This document shows, piece after piece, positions 1 to 12,046 of a stretch of 64,000 nucleotides of DNA. A program made the translations under genes and the position numbers. Position 1 is the first letter of the stretch. The number at the start of each line of letters is the position of its first letter. The stretch comes from Acytostelium subglobosum LB1 (lineage: Eukaryota; Evosea; Eumycetozoa; Acytosteliales; Acytosteliaceae). The stretch lies in contig NW_012236520.1 in the NCBI RefSeq assembly GCF_000787575.1, positions 372,001-436,000 of the forward strand, given 5' to 3'. The notes beneath the pieces were generated by a model. It saw nothing but the letters and a program-made list of their open reading frames with translations. It was not told the DNA's origin and searched no databases.

Positions 1-200
1 CTCAGCCCAGCCACAGGCACAGGAACACACAACTATATATTTATATCACCTGGTGTTACTCCCTCAATCCCCAATCACAGTTAAAAGCTGCTTCCCTATC
101 CTATCCTCTTGGCAGTTTAGAAAATATATACCTTCTTGTTCTTTCCAACCTTCCCTTCCTTCTTGTTGTTGTTGTTGTAGTAATATCACTTCGCCAGTCA

Positions 201-236
201 TTCAATCAATCAAATCAATCAATCAATCAATCAATA
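201..236. repeat. (TCAA)n tetranucleotide repeat
   Basis: Imperfect tandem TCAA units. The same motif, or its complement TTGA, recurs in many introns and spacers of this window. Confidence 0.8.
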
Positions 237-675
237 TTTTATTTATAATATATAATAATATAATATAATATTAACCAAAGGACAACTTTATTATTTCCTT
301 TCCGATTCTTCCAGCCAATATCCAGTACCAACAGAGACCTCCAAACTATCTGACCAAAAGTAATATTCATATCCATCGATTGACCCTCATTGTCCACCCT
401 TTCCTTCCATCCATCCATCCTACAACCCATCATTGCCAATATCAAATCGATCAATCAATCTCTCTCGCTTCCACTACACATCGGTGTTGTTGACCAAACA
501 ACAGGCATTCATTCCTCATTCAATCATCCATTTATCCAACAATCCATCACATCCAACATCCAAGTGATCGTCATCTCATTAATCAAGTCATCACTAATTC
601 CCACACTGACTGATTGATTGATTGACTGCAGCCATCCACCAACACCCAACCAATCACACGATCACATAATTATAC

Positions 676-790
676 ACAAACTCGCTCATTCACACACTCA
701 CACACAATCACAATCACAATCACACTTCACCCACCACTCATCAATCACACACTCACACATATATACACACACATATATATACCATTCCAA
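676..790. repeat. CA/TA-rich microsatellite tract
   Basis: Interrupted CACA, CAATCA and CACATATA units upstream of the cellulose synthase gene. Confidence 0.7.
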
Positions 791-1209
791 CGATCACCAG
801 TTCACCAATTTATCAAACCCTACCCAAACACTACTGCTACTCTAGTAGGTGTAGCATCCAATTATATATACTTTTCCATCATTGTCCATTCATTGTTATG
901 CGCGCTATCTCTATTCCAAAGCAATCAAAAAAAAACAAAAGTATTAACCATTAGCTCATCCCTCTCTTTACTACTACTCTCTCTCTCAGTAATATCAAAT
1001 TATATATCCTAAGGAATAATAATCCAATAATCAATCAATCACAACCAAGTATACTTAATATATATTATATATATATATATATATTCTAGATATCCATTAA
1101 TATCTTAAAGTAAGTTTGAATTAATCACAATTCCAGAATTCTAGAAATAATAATAATCTGACACAAATAATAATATTCCAATTTTAGAAACAAATAATTA
1201 TTATTAATA

Positions 1210-4200
1210 ATGGATAGTAGACAAGGTGAAGGGGATATTCCTATCAATACCCCCTCGAGTAGTAGTGGTACTACAACGACAACGACCACTACTACATCGA
1301 CCAGCTCCACCACTTCGCCACATCCACCTCCAATGAGGATGGACAGCAGCAACCATATACTGTCTGAGCGCGGCATGTCCGAGCGATCGGCCTCAAGCCG
1401 AAACCTCAAGGCCAAGCAGGGCCAGTCGTCAAGCAATCTAAAGTGGAAGTGGAACAATAAGGACAGTAAGCCAGGCATGGAGCGCGAGATGGCAAAGAAG
1501 AAGGCCGGACGCAAGGAGTCGGAGCGCAAGCTCAAGAGCAGCGGCATGCTGAAAAAGAGAAACACCGTGCACGACTTCCACGACGAGGACCTGAACGAGG
1601 AGAACATCACCGAGGGTCTGCCCATCACTGAGGGCATTGACCGCGAGGAGATCATCGACGGCAAGATCATGGCGCCACCCACCGAGACCCTGAGGGATCT
1701 GTCGGCGCCCCACATGGAGACTCTGATCGACCCGGACATGTCGCCCGCCGAGATGGAGGAGAAGATGCGCCAGTACAAGATTCATCTGGAGCAGCAAAAG
1801 ACCACGGTTCGCGAGCAGGCCATCATCAAGAAGAAGTCACAGGGGCAGCTCAAGCGCAAGATGACCCCAGGCATGCTCCAGGACGAGTCGTTCGAGACGC
1901 TCGAGACCATCATTGGCGAGTCCAAGAAGGATGTTGTCTTCGAGGTCAAGCCATACTTCTCGCACTCGATCCTGCAGGCCACCATGGCCGTGTTCCTCGT
2001 ATGGAACTTGTTCTACTTTGCCTACCGTGCCGGCTGGACCATGAACACGCACGACGTCTACACGATGGTCTTCTCTGGCCTGTTCTACATTGTCGAGTTC
2101 GTCTCGTTCTTGGCCACCGCGCTCCATCTTAACAACTTCACCAACCCGTGCACATTCCTGTTGGTGCTCAACCTCGAGCAGATCTTGGCCATCCGTCGCA
2201 AGCGTTTCCCCAACATCATGATGTTCATCTGTACCTACAAGGAGCCACCCTCAATCGTCTCGCGTACCTTCCGTACTGCCATGTCGATGGACTACCCATC
2301 AGAGAACTTGGGTGTCTCGTTGTTGGACGATTCGATCAACTTCCGTGAGTCGCGTGGCTGGGCACACTTGCAGTCGGTCGAGAAGAACTTCTTGTTCCAG
2401 CTGCTCAAGCGATCGATCTACGCCGTGCACCCAATCTCGGCTCCAATCATGCAGGCCAGCCAGGACCCACACGGAATCCTCGGAGACACCTCTGACCAGA
2501 TCGAGAAGTCCACCAAGGACGTGATCGAGGCTGAGGTCCAATGGTTCATCGAGTTCTTCTTGCTCAACTCATGGTTCGGTATCAACCAGGAGGAGCCCCG
2601 CGAGGCCGACGACGAGGAGAAGACCCTGATAGCCAGGTTGCGTGAGGACAACTTCTCGCCATACCGCAGTTTCTCGATGCAGGAGCGTGAGAAGATCTAC
2701 CAGTTCTCCAGCGAGTCCCTCCAGTCCTTGTGGCACGGATCCGCCTTCTACCGCCCACTCGTTCGCTCGGTCCTCATCAAGAAGGACTACGTGCGCAACT
2801 TCATTGCCGAGCAGAACCGTGCCTTCCGTCTGCGTTTCCTCAACACTGAGGCCCTCGCCATGGCCCAGTACCATGTTCTGATGCTCGGTCGTCAGGAGGT
2901 GCCATTCGACGACGTGTCCACCGGTAACGTGCGTGTCGACTTTGAGTCGAGCGGCAGTGTCATCAGCCCACGTTGCACATACCTCCGTCGCCGTAAGCCT
3001 CCCATTCCACACAACAAGGCCGGTAACATCAACAACGCCATCTTCAACGAGTCGACCAAGGCCGACTTCGAGTACATGGGACTCCTCGATGCCGATCAGC
3101 AGCCACACCCAGACTTCCTCAAGCGTGTGATGCCATACTTCTACAGTGACGACGGACATGAGCTCGCCTTTGTCCAGACTCCACAGTTCTTCAGCAACAT
3201 CTACCCAGTCGACGATCCATTGGGTCATCGTAACATGGAGTTCTACGGCCCTGTCATGGAAGGTCGTTCATCCAACGGTGCCTGCCCATTCGTCGGTACC
3301 AACGCCGTGTTCAGACGTCAACCCCTCTACGACATTGGTGGCATTATGTACAACTCTGTGACAGAGGATATGTACACCGGTATGAAGCTGCAGGCCTCGG
3401 GCTACAAGTCCTGGTACCACAATGAGGTGCTCGTCGTCGGTACCGCCCCAGTTGATATCAAGGAGACGCTAGAGCAACGTAAGCGTTGGGCTCAGGGTGC
3501 CGTCGAGATCTTCTCGCTTACACCATGGGGCCTGATCAAGAAGAAGCTGGGCTGGAGAAAGATGCTCTACAACCTTGACTCATGTATCTACCCATTCCTC
3601 TCGCCAACTGCCTTCTTCTACGGTCTCTCGCCATTGGTCATGTGTCTGTGGACTGTTCCAATCGTCGTCACTGATCCAGTCATCTTCATTCTCGTCGGTA
3701 TGATCCCAGTCATGGTGTTGCCAAAGGTCATCCAGTACATGATTCTCCGCGCACGTCGTCCATATGAAGCCGGCAAGAGTGGCCCATCTTTGTGGGTCGA
3801 AGCCACTGATCTCTGGAGAGCCGAGCAGACCTTCTTTGCCTTTGCCGGAACATACGTTGCCGCTTGGAAGGCCGGCTCAGCGTCGATCGTCCGTCTGATC
3901 AAGTCTCGCCGCATTAGCCGTCACAAGCTTGCCCTCTGGAACTGGAGACGTGACTTTGTCAAGCGTCCAGTGATCGTAGAGTCATTCCGTCAGGCCAAGT
4001 CGGCCAACGTCACCGAGCAGGAGGAGGCCCGCGGACCCAAGAAGGCCGAGCAGTCCTTCCGTACCTCCAACAAGGAGTCAGACACCATCAAGAACTCCCG
4101 TCTGTTCCTTGCCAACCTGTTGCTGTTTGGCGCCAACATTGTCGCCATCCTGCTGACCATGCTCCGTTTCAACTGTTTCCAGGACGAGATGTGGCTGTTG

Positions 4201-4395
4201 GTGGTCGTTGCTGGCTTTGCCTTCTCGACCTGCTGGCATCTGTGGTCATTCATCCCAATGGCTCTGCGTCAGTCCGAGAAGCAGTGGCCATACGCCTCAT
4301 CCTACCACGCACACAACATCCTCATCTTCCTCATCCTTGGTTTCCTCGTTCTCCTCTTCGTCAAGGTCAAGGTGTGCATCCCAAGAGTTGGCTAA
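1210..4395 (+). CDS. dcsA: Cellulose synthase catalytic subunit (DcsA type)
   Basis: A single uninterrupted frame encodes 1061 residues, close to the size of D. discoideum DcsA. It is a family-2 glycosyltransferase that polymerises UDP-glucose into cellulose at the plasma membrane, for stalk tubes and spore or cyst walls. After a Thr-rich and charged cytoplasmic N terminus come two membrane segments (about 253-303). The catalytic domain follows, with the full D,D,D,QxxRW signature: D373/D374 in LLDDS, DAD at 627-629, TED at 718-720 and QRKRW at 756-760. Several more membrane helices follow (about 793-848, 965-1015 and 1035-1057). The start is the first ATG after the AT-rich leader. Third codon positions favour C and G strongly, unlike most neighbours, which suggests high expression. 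The assignment is firm. Confidence 0.96.
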   Translation: MDSRQGEGDIPINTPSSSSGTTTTTTTTTSTSSTTSPHPPPMRMDSSNHILSERGMSERSASSRNLKAKQGQSSSNLKWKWNNKDSKPGMEREMAKKKAGRKESERKLKSSGMLKKRNTVHDFHDEDLNEENITEGLPITEGIDREEIIDGKIMAPPTETLRDLSAPHMETLIDPDMSPAEMEEKMRQYKIHLEQQKTTVREQAIIKKKSQGQLKRKMTPGMLQDESFETLETIIGESKKDVVFEVKPYFSHSILQATMAVFLVWNLFYFAYRAGWTMNTHDVYTMVFSGLFYIVEFVSFLATALHLNNFTNPCTFLLVLNLEQILAIRRKRFPNIMMFICTYKEPPSIVSRTFRTAMSMDYPSENLGVSLLDDSINFRESRGWAHLQSVEKNFLFQLLKRSIYAVHPISAPIMQASQDPHGILGDTSDQIEKSTKDVIEAEVQWFIEFFLLNSWFGINQEEPREADDEEKTLIARLREDNFSPYRSFSMQEREKIYQFSSESLQSLWHGSAFYRPLVRSVLIKKDYVRNFIAEQNRAFRLRFLNTEALAMAQYHVLMLGRQEVPFDDVSTGNVRVDFESSGSVISPRCTYLRRRKPPIPHNKAGNINNAIFNESTKADFEYMGLLDADQQPHPDFLKRVMPYFYSDDGHELAFVQTPQFFSNIYPVDDPLGHRNMEFYGPVMEGRSSNGACPFVGTNAVFRRQPLYDIGGIMYNSVTEDMYTGMKLQASGYKSWYHNEVLVVGTAPVDIKETLEQRKRWAQGAVEIFSLTPWGLIKKKLGWRKMLYNLDSCIYPFLSPTAFFYGLSPLVMCLWTVPIVVTDPVIFILVGMIPVMVLPKVIQYMILRARRPYEAGKSGPSLWVEATDLWRAEQTFFAFAGTYVAAWKAGSASIVRLIKSRRISRHKLALWNWRRDFVKRPVIVESFRQAKSANVTEQEEARGPKKAEQSFRTSNKESDTIKNSRLFLANLLLFGANIVAILLTMLRFNCFQDEMWLLVVVAGFAFSTCWHLWSFIPMALRQSEKQWPYASSYHAHNILIFLILGFLVLLFVKVKVCIPRVG

Positions 4396-5103
4396 ATCAA
4401 CCAATACTCTCCCATCATCATATTATTATTTATATATTATTATTACACTATCAATCAATCAATCACATCACTCAATCAATCACTCAAATTATTACATCAT
4501 GGTTGGACAATGTATTGATCCCAATAGATCTTTACCTATCCTATCAACTCTACTTCTTCTTTTCCACTTCAACAAGCGTATCATACTCCTACCCTACCTA
4601 CCTCTACCCTCTTTCACCAACTAGTAATACTGTATACCCTAAATAAATTCAATCAATTTGAACTCTAATCAAATAACTACTTTAACTTTACTACTTCTGT
4701 TTGATTCTTACTCATTAAGTATGTCCACGTGGACAGACATCATGATCAATACACAAATTAAAGTCCCCACCCCATTACCCGACGACGGTGGACCAATCAT
4801 CGTCTTTTTGTCCTGGTTTGTCCCTCCCCAATCACTCGCCAAATATTGTTTTGATCACAAGTCTCTCCCTCAAGTTGCACCCACCCCATCATCAAATGCA
4901 ACAAAATGGTTGTTTCATTCATTCAATCACACTTTCATCATAGTTATTGACATTATACACAAGTATTACTACTACTACTACATCTGCAACTACTTCTACA
5001 ATATATAACAATTGTCTAGAGTCTGACTGACTGTTTAGCTGTTTAACAACAAACAGGTTACCTAGGTAGCATCGCACTACGAACGATAGACGTCTGGCCT
5101 TTC
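4396..5103. other. Spacer between dcsA and the PAK gene
   Basis: This holds the dcsA 3' untranslated region, with AT-rich and TCAA-type repeats, then the upstream region of the next gene. I see no convincing coding sequence or RNA. Confidence 0.55.
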
Positions 5104-8100
5104 ATGAGCAATGCTACTGAACAACACCTTTCTGCTTCAACACCATCACCATCCCAAACATCAACTGTCGCGACAACAACATCATCATCTATAACAGGTG
5201 CACCTCACCATCTCTTCATCCCTACTGCAGTCGATGAGTTACAGATCAAGCGATGGATACAGCATGTAAGCATTGAATGATTGATTGATTGAATCATTGA
5301 TTGAACGATTGAACTGACTTCTGACTTCTTGATTGACTTGACAGAAATGCCCAACATTGTCCAATGACTTCCTAGAGATTGACTTGCTCGAGTCGTTACA
5401 GACCGGCACAGTGCTGTGTAACCTCATCAATAGTATACGACTCGGTACTATTCAGAGAATACATCTTAGTCCATCACATCTACAAAAGATTGAGAACGTT
5501 CGCAACTACCTCAGAGCATGCTGGTACCTTGGCGTGCACTCCAAGTACATCTTTCTGAGTTCACAGTTCCTCTGTGAGCCTGAGCAATGTCGTAGACAGG
5601 TATGTATATTGCTGCAATGACTGGATGAACAACGAGTGTCTCTAACAACATGTATGTTTAGTTGGTGATCAATCTCTTTGAGTTGTCCAAGATATCTGCG
5701 ATCAAGGTCAAGTCGAATGGGTCATTTCTTTCATCACCGCCACAACCATCTCATGGTCATAGTAATGCGATACAGTTGCAGTTGTCGCCGCCGACGGCAT
5801 TGTCCGCACCTGCCTCAACAACAACATCGGCACAGTCAACTCCTGTGATGTTACATGCTTCACTGGCCAACAACGCATCATCACTACCTGGCAAGTCACG
5901 AACGGGCAGTACACTTGGCATCAGCAGCGGCGGCAGCAACAATAAGAAGAAGGGTGAGGATAGTAAGAAGAAGACATCAAAGAAGACAACAACAAAGAAG
6001 ACTAAGAACGATGATCTCGACAACTCATCATCGGACTCGTCTGCCTCATCGGACTCATCATCAGACTCATCATCTGACTCGTCAGACTCTGACTCGGAGG
6101 ATGGTAGCACAAGCAGTGGCAGTGACTCAATCAACAACAAGAGTCAACCAATGATGTTTGGAAACAGCATTTCGTACAAGTCATTTGTCAAGGGTATGTA
6201 AGATAGCTTGCTAGATTGATTGAGTGGTCATGGACTAACGCGGCCACATTCAGAGCTGCTGCACTTGAAGGACAGGATATCAAGACAGGACAAGACTATA
6301 CAGGTGCAGAAGGAGAAGATTGAATCACTTCAGAAGGAGCTGGAGATTGAACGACAGAAGAGCAAGAGGCTGAGCGACATACCTGTATGTGTAGTCTGAG
6401 TAAAAGAGTGTTTGTCGTGCGCACGCCATGGATATTGACCTCCCCTCCCACCCTCCCTCCCGCTCCATAGCTTGACATATCCAAGTACATTGAGATCCCA
6501 ACCGACCCCAATGGAGCAATACCTGTGTCGACACAGGCATTCACTCGTCAGATACAACAGATACAACAGCTGCAGGCGGGCAACACCAACCTGAGCTCAC
6601 AGATCACAATAATGAACGAGCAGCTGTCGGACAACATCAAGAAGAACTCACGTCTGGAGAACGAGCTGCTGAACGCAGAGACCGAGCTACTTACACTGCG
6701 CATGAAGTACGCCAATCAGATTTCCGACCCGCCCAAGTCCAACTCGAGTCTGTCCATCTCCAAGAACCCAATGTCTCGCACAAACTCCAACCTGCCATCT
6801 CTCCGCAAGTCGGCATCGCACACCAACGTCACTCAGGCGCACAGTCAGTTCCACTTCACCAGCCCGACCACCACTCCCATGCTGCTCAACTTCAAGCTCA
6901 GCTCGTCCACGCCACATTCCAATGCGACCTCTCCATCATTCTTTGGATCATCATCTTCGTCATCATCAACTGGCTATGGTAGCAACAACAACAACAACTA
7001 CAATCACAACCAACACCATAACAGTAGCCAACAAGCCAATCCACCTGGCAATGTTGAGCCCGACTTGGATCGCGACCTCCTCGACTTTGGCAGAAAGATC
7101 GTCTCTGCCCTCATCTCCTCGAGCAATCACGTCGAGATGACCGACATCTACAAGATGAGCAGTCTCTTCTTGAACAACTACTCTCGTCGAAGCATTTGCA
7201 TTGCTCTCGACGAAGAGACCAAGGCCAACGTATGTGTCCAATCACACTCAATCAACTCAACTCAATCAATCTAACATCGTTAACCTCACAGCAAATGAAC
7301 CTTCCAATGAATGACAACTCATTCGAAGTGGCATTATATCTGTTCAACACGATACTACAGAACCTGTATGAGGCGCATGCCAAGGACTACTTTAGTTGCA
7401 GGCTGATTATGGACTGCTCGAGGATACTCAACAGGAAGAAGGTCAATGGCACTTGCGAGTTCATCCAAGAGTTCATCAAGGATCACCTGACCTGGAAGGA
7501 TCTCTCCTTCTGGGAGGAGCTCTACTGGGATGAGCTGGTCATGAAGCACGAGCAGTTTGGCTACACCGACCATGTCGATATAGACTCTGAGTTGGTCAGC
7601 ACTCTTCTCATCTCCTTTGGTATGTACATCTCCGTTCATTCAATCATTCATCCAGAGTTCGCTAACATGCTTCCAGTATATAACCTCCAGGGATGGGGCC
7701 TGGGCAAGAGCGAGGTATGCGATTTCACTAGGTCAATGGCAAGGAAGTCGTTCTTGAAGGACGACTTGTTGGAGAAGCTGATGGATCAGGTGCGCGCCAT
7801 CACCGACCTGACGTACAAGTCGGACGGATTCAAAGGCTCACACTCATTTGTGCTCAAGAACTTCAAGAACATCTCTGAGTGCAACTATTGCAATCAGTAC
7901 ATATGGGGCGTTCGCGGCGTAGTTGCGCGCGAGGCACTCGAATGTGTTGGCTGTAAATATAAATCACACAAGAAGTGTCTCAAGATGGCCTCGGACACTG
8001 GCTGCAGCTCGCCCAACGTTGGAGCACCATTCAATGTGAAGCACGAGATACACGTTGGCCTGGCCCTACAAGGTATACCCGATCAATGGAAGACACTACT

Positions 8101-9432
8101 GGCACAGTCTGGCTTCCAGGATGGTGAGATCACTCAACACACCGACGACGTACTAGACGTGTTGGAGTTCCACCATGTATATAGCGAAAGGTATGTGATG
8201 ATGGCCAACCCATCAATCGATCGATCACTAACTTACTCACTAACTCAATCTATCAAACAGAAACCACTCACTCAGTAGATCTGCCACCACATCCAATCAT
8301 GAATCACTGAGCAACAACAATAACAACAATGTGCCGTCCAGACCCATCTCTCCAACGTTGGGTGAGGACAGCCAACTGCTGGCACTCGAGGAGCCATCGT
8401 TCACTCTTAAGGATCTGGTCAGCCCAGAGAATCCACAAGATATATACAAGGACATTGTAAAGATTGGAGGAGGCTCCACTGGCAATGTCTACAGCGCCAT
8501 CAATGTTCACACCAACGAGAAGGTGGCCATCAAAAAGATGAAGGTCGACAACAGGAACCTCAAGAACGTCATCAACGAGATTTGCACCATGAAGAACTGT
8601 ACACACAAGAACCTCATCAGATACATCAACTCTCATTTAGTCATGAACCATCTTTGGGTATGTTTGGCCATCCATCAATCAATCAATCTAAGCAATTACT
8701 AATGAACACCTAACAACAAACAATTAGCTCATCATGGAGTACATGTCGTTTGGATCGTTGACCGACATGATTGGAACGACCAAGGAGACTGGGTTCAGCG
8801 AGCCACACATCGCATACATCTGTCTCCAGGTGTTGTTGGGCATCGACTACATTCACAAAGGTCATCGTATTCATCGCGACATCAAGTCGGACAACGTGCT
8901 CATTGGCAAGGACGGCAGTGTCAAGATTGCCGACTTTGGATTCGTGGCCAACCTGACACGATCTAAGCTGCAGCGCAACAGTGTTGTTGGCACGCCATAT
9001 TGGATGGCACCAGAGCTGATTCGAGGCAATCAGTACAATCACAAGATTGACATTTGGAGCTTGGGCATCTTGGCCAGAGAGCTCTCTGAGGGTGAGCCAC
9101 CCTATGCCAGGTATCCTCCTGTTAGAGTATGTTTGATACAAAGTTGCAACGACACAAATTACTAACTTGGCAACCAACACTCACTCGCATAGGCACTATT
9201 CCTTTTGACATTGGAGGGAGTACCAGACTTTAGGGAGCCATCTCGATGGTCACCAGACTTTATTGACTTTGTCAGTTTGTGTTTGAACTTGGATGACAAA
9301 CGAAGACCAGACGCACACTACCTTCTTCGACATGTGTTCCTAAAGAAGGCTTGCAGTACAAAGGAGTTTGCAGACAAGTTGGAAGAGATTTCATTGATCA
9401 AGCAAAGCAGCTTCTCCGATATCAATATATAA
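5104..9432 (+). CDS. pakD: p21-activated protein kinase with CH, C1 and CRIB domains (PakD-like)
   Basis: Ten exons join in frame to 1238 codons: 5104-5265, 5345-5599, 5662-6193, 6254-6384, 6471-7229, 7292-7619, 7677-8190, 8261-8657, 8728-9126 and 9193-9432. Order of domains: calponin-homology (about 35-150), Ser/Lys-rich linker, coiled coil (about 317-430), a conserved helical region I cannot assign (about 565-720), a C1 zinc finger (about 778-830) with HxnCxxC and CxxC spacing, a CRIB segment (about 838-880), and a STE20-class kinase (about 957-1220). The kinase shows IGGGSTGNVY, VAIKK, HRDIKSDN, DFG and GTPYWMAPE. This CH-C1-CRIB-kinase architecture matches my recollection of dictyostelid PakD, an actin and chemotaxis regulator activated by Rac GTPases. 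The 57-nt intron 7620-7676 is in frame without stops, so its retention would also be translatable. Confidence 0.88.
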
Positions 9433-9758
9433 ATATTACTTTTCGTGTCAATAATAATTAATTAATTAATGTGAAGTAATTTCGACCTTTGGTAAATTTT
9501 GGTCAGGACAGAGTAAATTGTCTGGTAATAACAAAAGTATTCATTAATAAGGAATATAATTTCAGGTGCTTTTGTTTAAAGCCGACTCCCGTCCTACATT
9601 GAGGAGAGCCGCGATGTTCAGTTTATTTATCCCAGGGATAACTATACGATTGTTTTCGTTGTTTGGACATTGTTCAGGATGAGTCCACTGGCCTTTTGTA
9701 ATTTCAGTTGGCAATTTTTTAGTAGTTGTTATGATACGGGAAGAAGTGAGGAAAAACG
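9433..9758. other. Spacer upstream of a tRNA gene
   Basis: AT-rich 3' flank of the kinase gene. A slightly GC-richer patch at about 9580-9700 shows no open frame or RNA family that I recognise. Confidence 0.4.
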
Positions 9759-9839
9759 GACAGCTTAGCCAAGTGGTTACGGCGTTTGACTTGAAATCAA
9801 ATCCCTTCGGGGGCGCAGGTTCGAACCCTGCAGTTGTCG
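9759..9839 (+). tRNA. tRNA-Ser (anticodon UGA)
   Basis: The stretch folds as a class II tRNA. The 7-bp acceptor stem GACAGCT pairs with AGTTGTC (one G-U pair). The D stem is GCC/GGC, and the anticodon stem TTTGA/TCAAA encloses loop CTTGAAA, so the anticodon is TGA. A long variable arm (CCCTTCGGGG) fits serine. The T stem-loop is GCAGG-TTCGAAC-CCTGC and carries a consensus B box. The discriminator base is G. A T run (TTTT) about 5 nt downstream can serve as the polymerase III terminator. No intron is seen. Confidence 0.93.
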
Positions 9840-10305
9840 AAATCTTTTGATTGCCAAGAAAAAAACAATGAAGATAAAATCCAATCTTGTGAGTGTGCTA
9901 ATTGGATCTCTGTATTTTGATACTAGAACTATTCCAATAATAACAAGAATTAAAATCAAATCAATCAGGATTAATTAATTAGTAAACACACTTTACTTCT
10001 CACTGGAGATACTGTATGTATCTTTTGTATCATTTATTCATCAATATTGGAAAATAAATACCTGTCAAGTGAAGGAACCCAAGATAGATCTAGAAGGATA
10101 TGTTATGTTAACAAAATATCTAGTTAAGATGGCCAATCTTAAAACCCATCAAGATATTTTTTTTTGATTTCGGTTATGTTGGGTCTCAACCCATCTATCA
10201 GAGATTCGGTGAACGACATATGGTCGAACAAATCTGTTGTTATCCCTCTTGATTTATTAAACAAGTTAGTGTCCTTTTATCATTTGTTTTTATTTAATTA
10301 TCAGA
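9840..10305. other. Spacer between the tRNA and the glycoside hydrolase gene
   Basis: AT-rich sequence without a convincing gene. It should contain the promoter of the downstream secreted hydrolase. Confidence 0.4.
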
Positions 10306-12046
10306 ATGAATTATCTATTTGTATTTACTATTATTATTATACTAATATCCTCAATTAATGCTGTAAGTTATTTAAATTGAATAACTACTAAGTTTAGAAC
10401 TTACTAACTCAATCAATTAATCAATATTCCAGTCCACTTTCGGAAACTCGTTCGCCGGTACTCTGTGGGAGTCACTCGGAAGTGACTCAAAGAGTGTTGC
10501 CCAGTTCACACTCACTGAGATTGCCGATGTGGTCAGTATCAGCGCATATCAGAAGGGTGCTGGCCGTTCTGGTACTCAGAAGTTACGTACGGTGATCTAC
10601 TCTGACAATGGAAATCAACCAGGTGGCCTTGTCGTTATCTCAAATGAGTTGTCAGTATCTGGTACTTCCACTGCCAAATGGGTCACTTATACCTTGGCAT
10701 CAAGTGTCAGATTGAATCCTGGAAAGTATTGGTTGGGTCACCTTGTAGGCTCTACCAATCAACTCACCAAACGTGCATACAGCTCGAGCACTGTCCTCGC
10801 CGCTTGGAATGGTGACTCATATACCGACGGAGCTACCAACCCATTTGGTAATCCAGAGGCATACACTTCCCAGTTTTCAATCTACGCCACCTACACAACC
10901 CCTACTACCTCTCCTTCTCCAACACCTTCTCCCACTCCTACTCAAACTCCTACTCCAACACCTACTCCAACTCAAACCACTACTCCAACACCAACACCAA
11001 CTCAACCACCATCTGTCAACGTCTCCAACGCCAACTCACTCGGACAGTTCTACCTGGACTACTCTGAAGTCTCACTTATCACCCAACATGCTGGAGTATA
11101 TGCCTGGGAGGTGATACAGAGCTACATGAGAGACCATGTCAACATTGCCAACCTCAAGGCAACCAACCCCAAGATGCGCCTATTCATGTACTTTGAAACT
11201 GCCGGTGCATACGCAGAGACAACGGATGCCACCTGGCCATCAGGTATGGGATATCAATGGGTCAAGGCCAATCACCCAGAGTGGATCGTGAAGGATGGCA
11301 ATGGCAATGATATCACCTTCTGGGGAGGAAGTCTACATCTCTATGATGTAGGCAACCAAGCCTATCAAGACGAGTGGGCAACTCAAGCTATTAACTATGC
11401 CAAGACTGGTGGATTCCACGGTGTATTTGGTGATGATGTGAACATGGGTGAAGCATTCCTTGACTCATGGTCAGGTACCTCATCCAAGTACCCTACATAC
11501 CTATCATGGACTCAAGCAATGGAATCATTCCTCAATCGTGTTTCACCCAAACTAAGGGCAGCTGGTATTGGATTCGTACCAAATGTAGCCTCCCAATGGG
11601 ATTCTGATCGTGCTACCCAAGTCAGATGGGCTCAGGCTGCTGGAGGATACGCTCGTGAGCATTATGAAGCTTGGCAAGGAGACACTGCAACCGACATACT
11701 TGGAGGAGCAGAATGGAAATGGATGGCTGAGCTACATCGAGATATAGTAGCGGCCAAGGTACCATTCTACGCATTCCCCCATGCCGGAAAGAAGAATGTC
11801 AACAAGATGAGATACACTCGATGTTCATTCCTTCTCTGGCATGAGCCAAGTGTTGGTGGAGCATACGCCTTTTCAACTGGAGGTGGTCCAGATGCTGGTT
11901 CAGATCCTTACGATTCGGCATGGACCTTTGACCTTGGAAGTCCTTCAGGTCCAGCAACCCAACAATCTGCTGGGGTATGGACAAGACAATTTGCCAATGG
12001 TAGGATAACAGTTAACTCAAATTCTAAAACAGCAACAATTCAATAA
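10306..12046 (+). CDS. Secreted glycoside-hydrolase-like protein with Thr/Pro linker
   Basis: Two exons (10306-10362 and 10433-12046) give 556 residues. Exon 1 encodes a 19-residue signal peptide (MNYLFVFTIIIILISSINA). Next comes a beta-rich domain of about 150 residues resembling bacterial carbohydrate-binding jelly rolls, then a PT-repeat linker (about 175-215). The C-terminal domain of about 340 residues looks like a TIM-barrel hydrolase of the putative bacterial GHL15 group: lines such as HPEWIVKDG, DVGN and GVFGDDVNMG fit its substrate loops and acidic catalytic pair. The modular layout with a PT linker is typical of bacterial secreted enzymes and suggests ancient horizontal transfer. 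The signal peptide being on its own exon shows adaptation to the host. The substrate is unknown. The fold assignment comes from memory and is moderate in strength. Confidence 0.75.

Larger units (their letters stand above)
1..1209. other. Non-coding upstream region of dcsA
   Basis: This stretch is AT-rich and dominated by simple sequence: CTT/GTT tracts near 150-180, (TCAA)n at 201-236, CA-rich DNA from about 676 to 790, and an (AT)n run at about 1068-1082. Open frames here are short and low in complexity, and I see no convincing protein. The last 150 bases before the cellulose synthase ATG are almost pure A/T, as is usual for dictyostelid promoters and leaders. Confidence 0.6.

Noticed and set aside
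53-845. Open frames upstream of the cellulose synthase gene
   Set aside because: Their products are low-complexity readings of TCAA and CACA repeats.
9635-9665. CCCAGGGATAACT resembling a large-subunit rRNA segment
   Set aside because: The match is about a dozen bases, and flanking sequence does not match rRNA.
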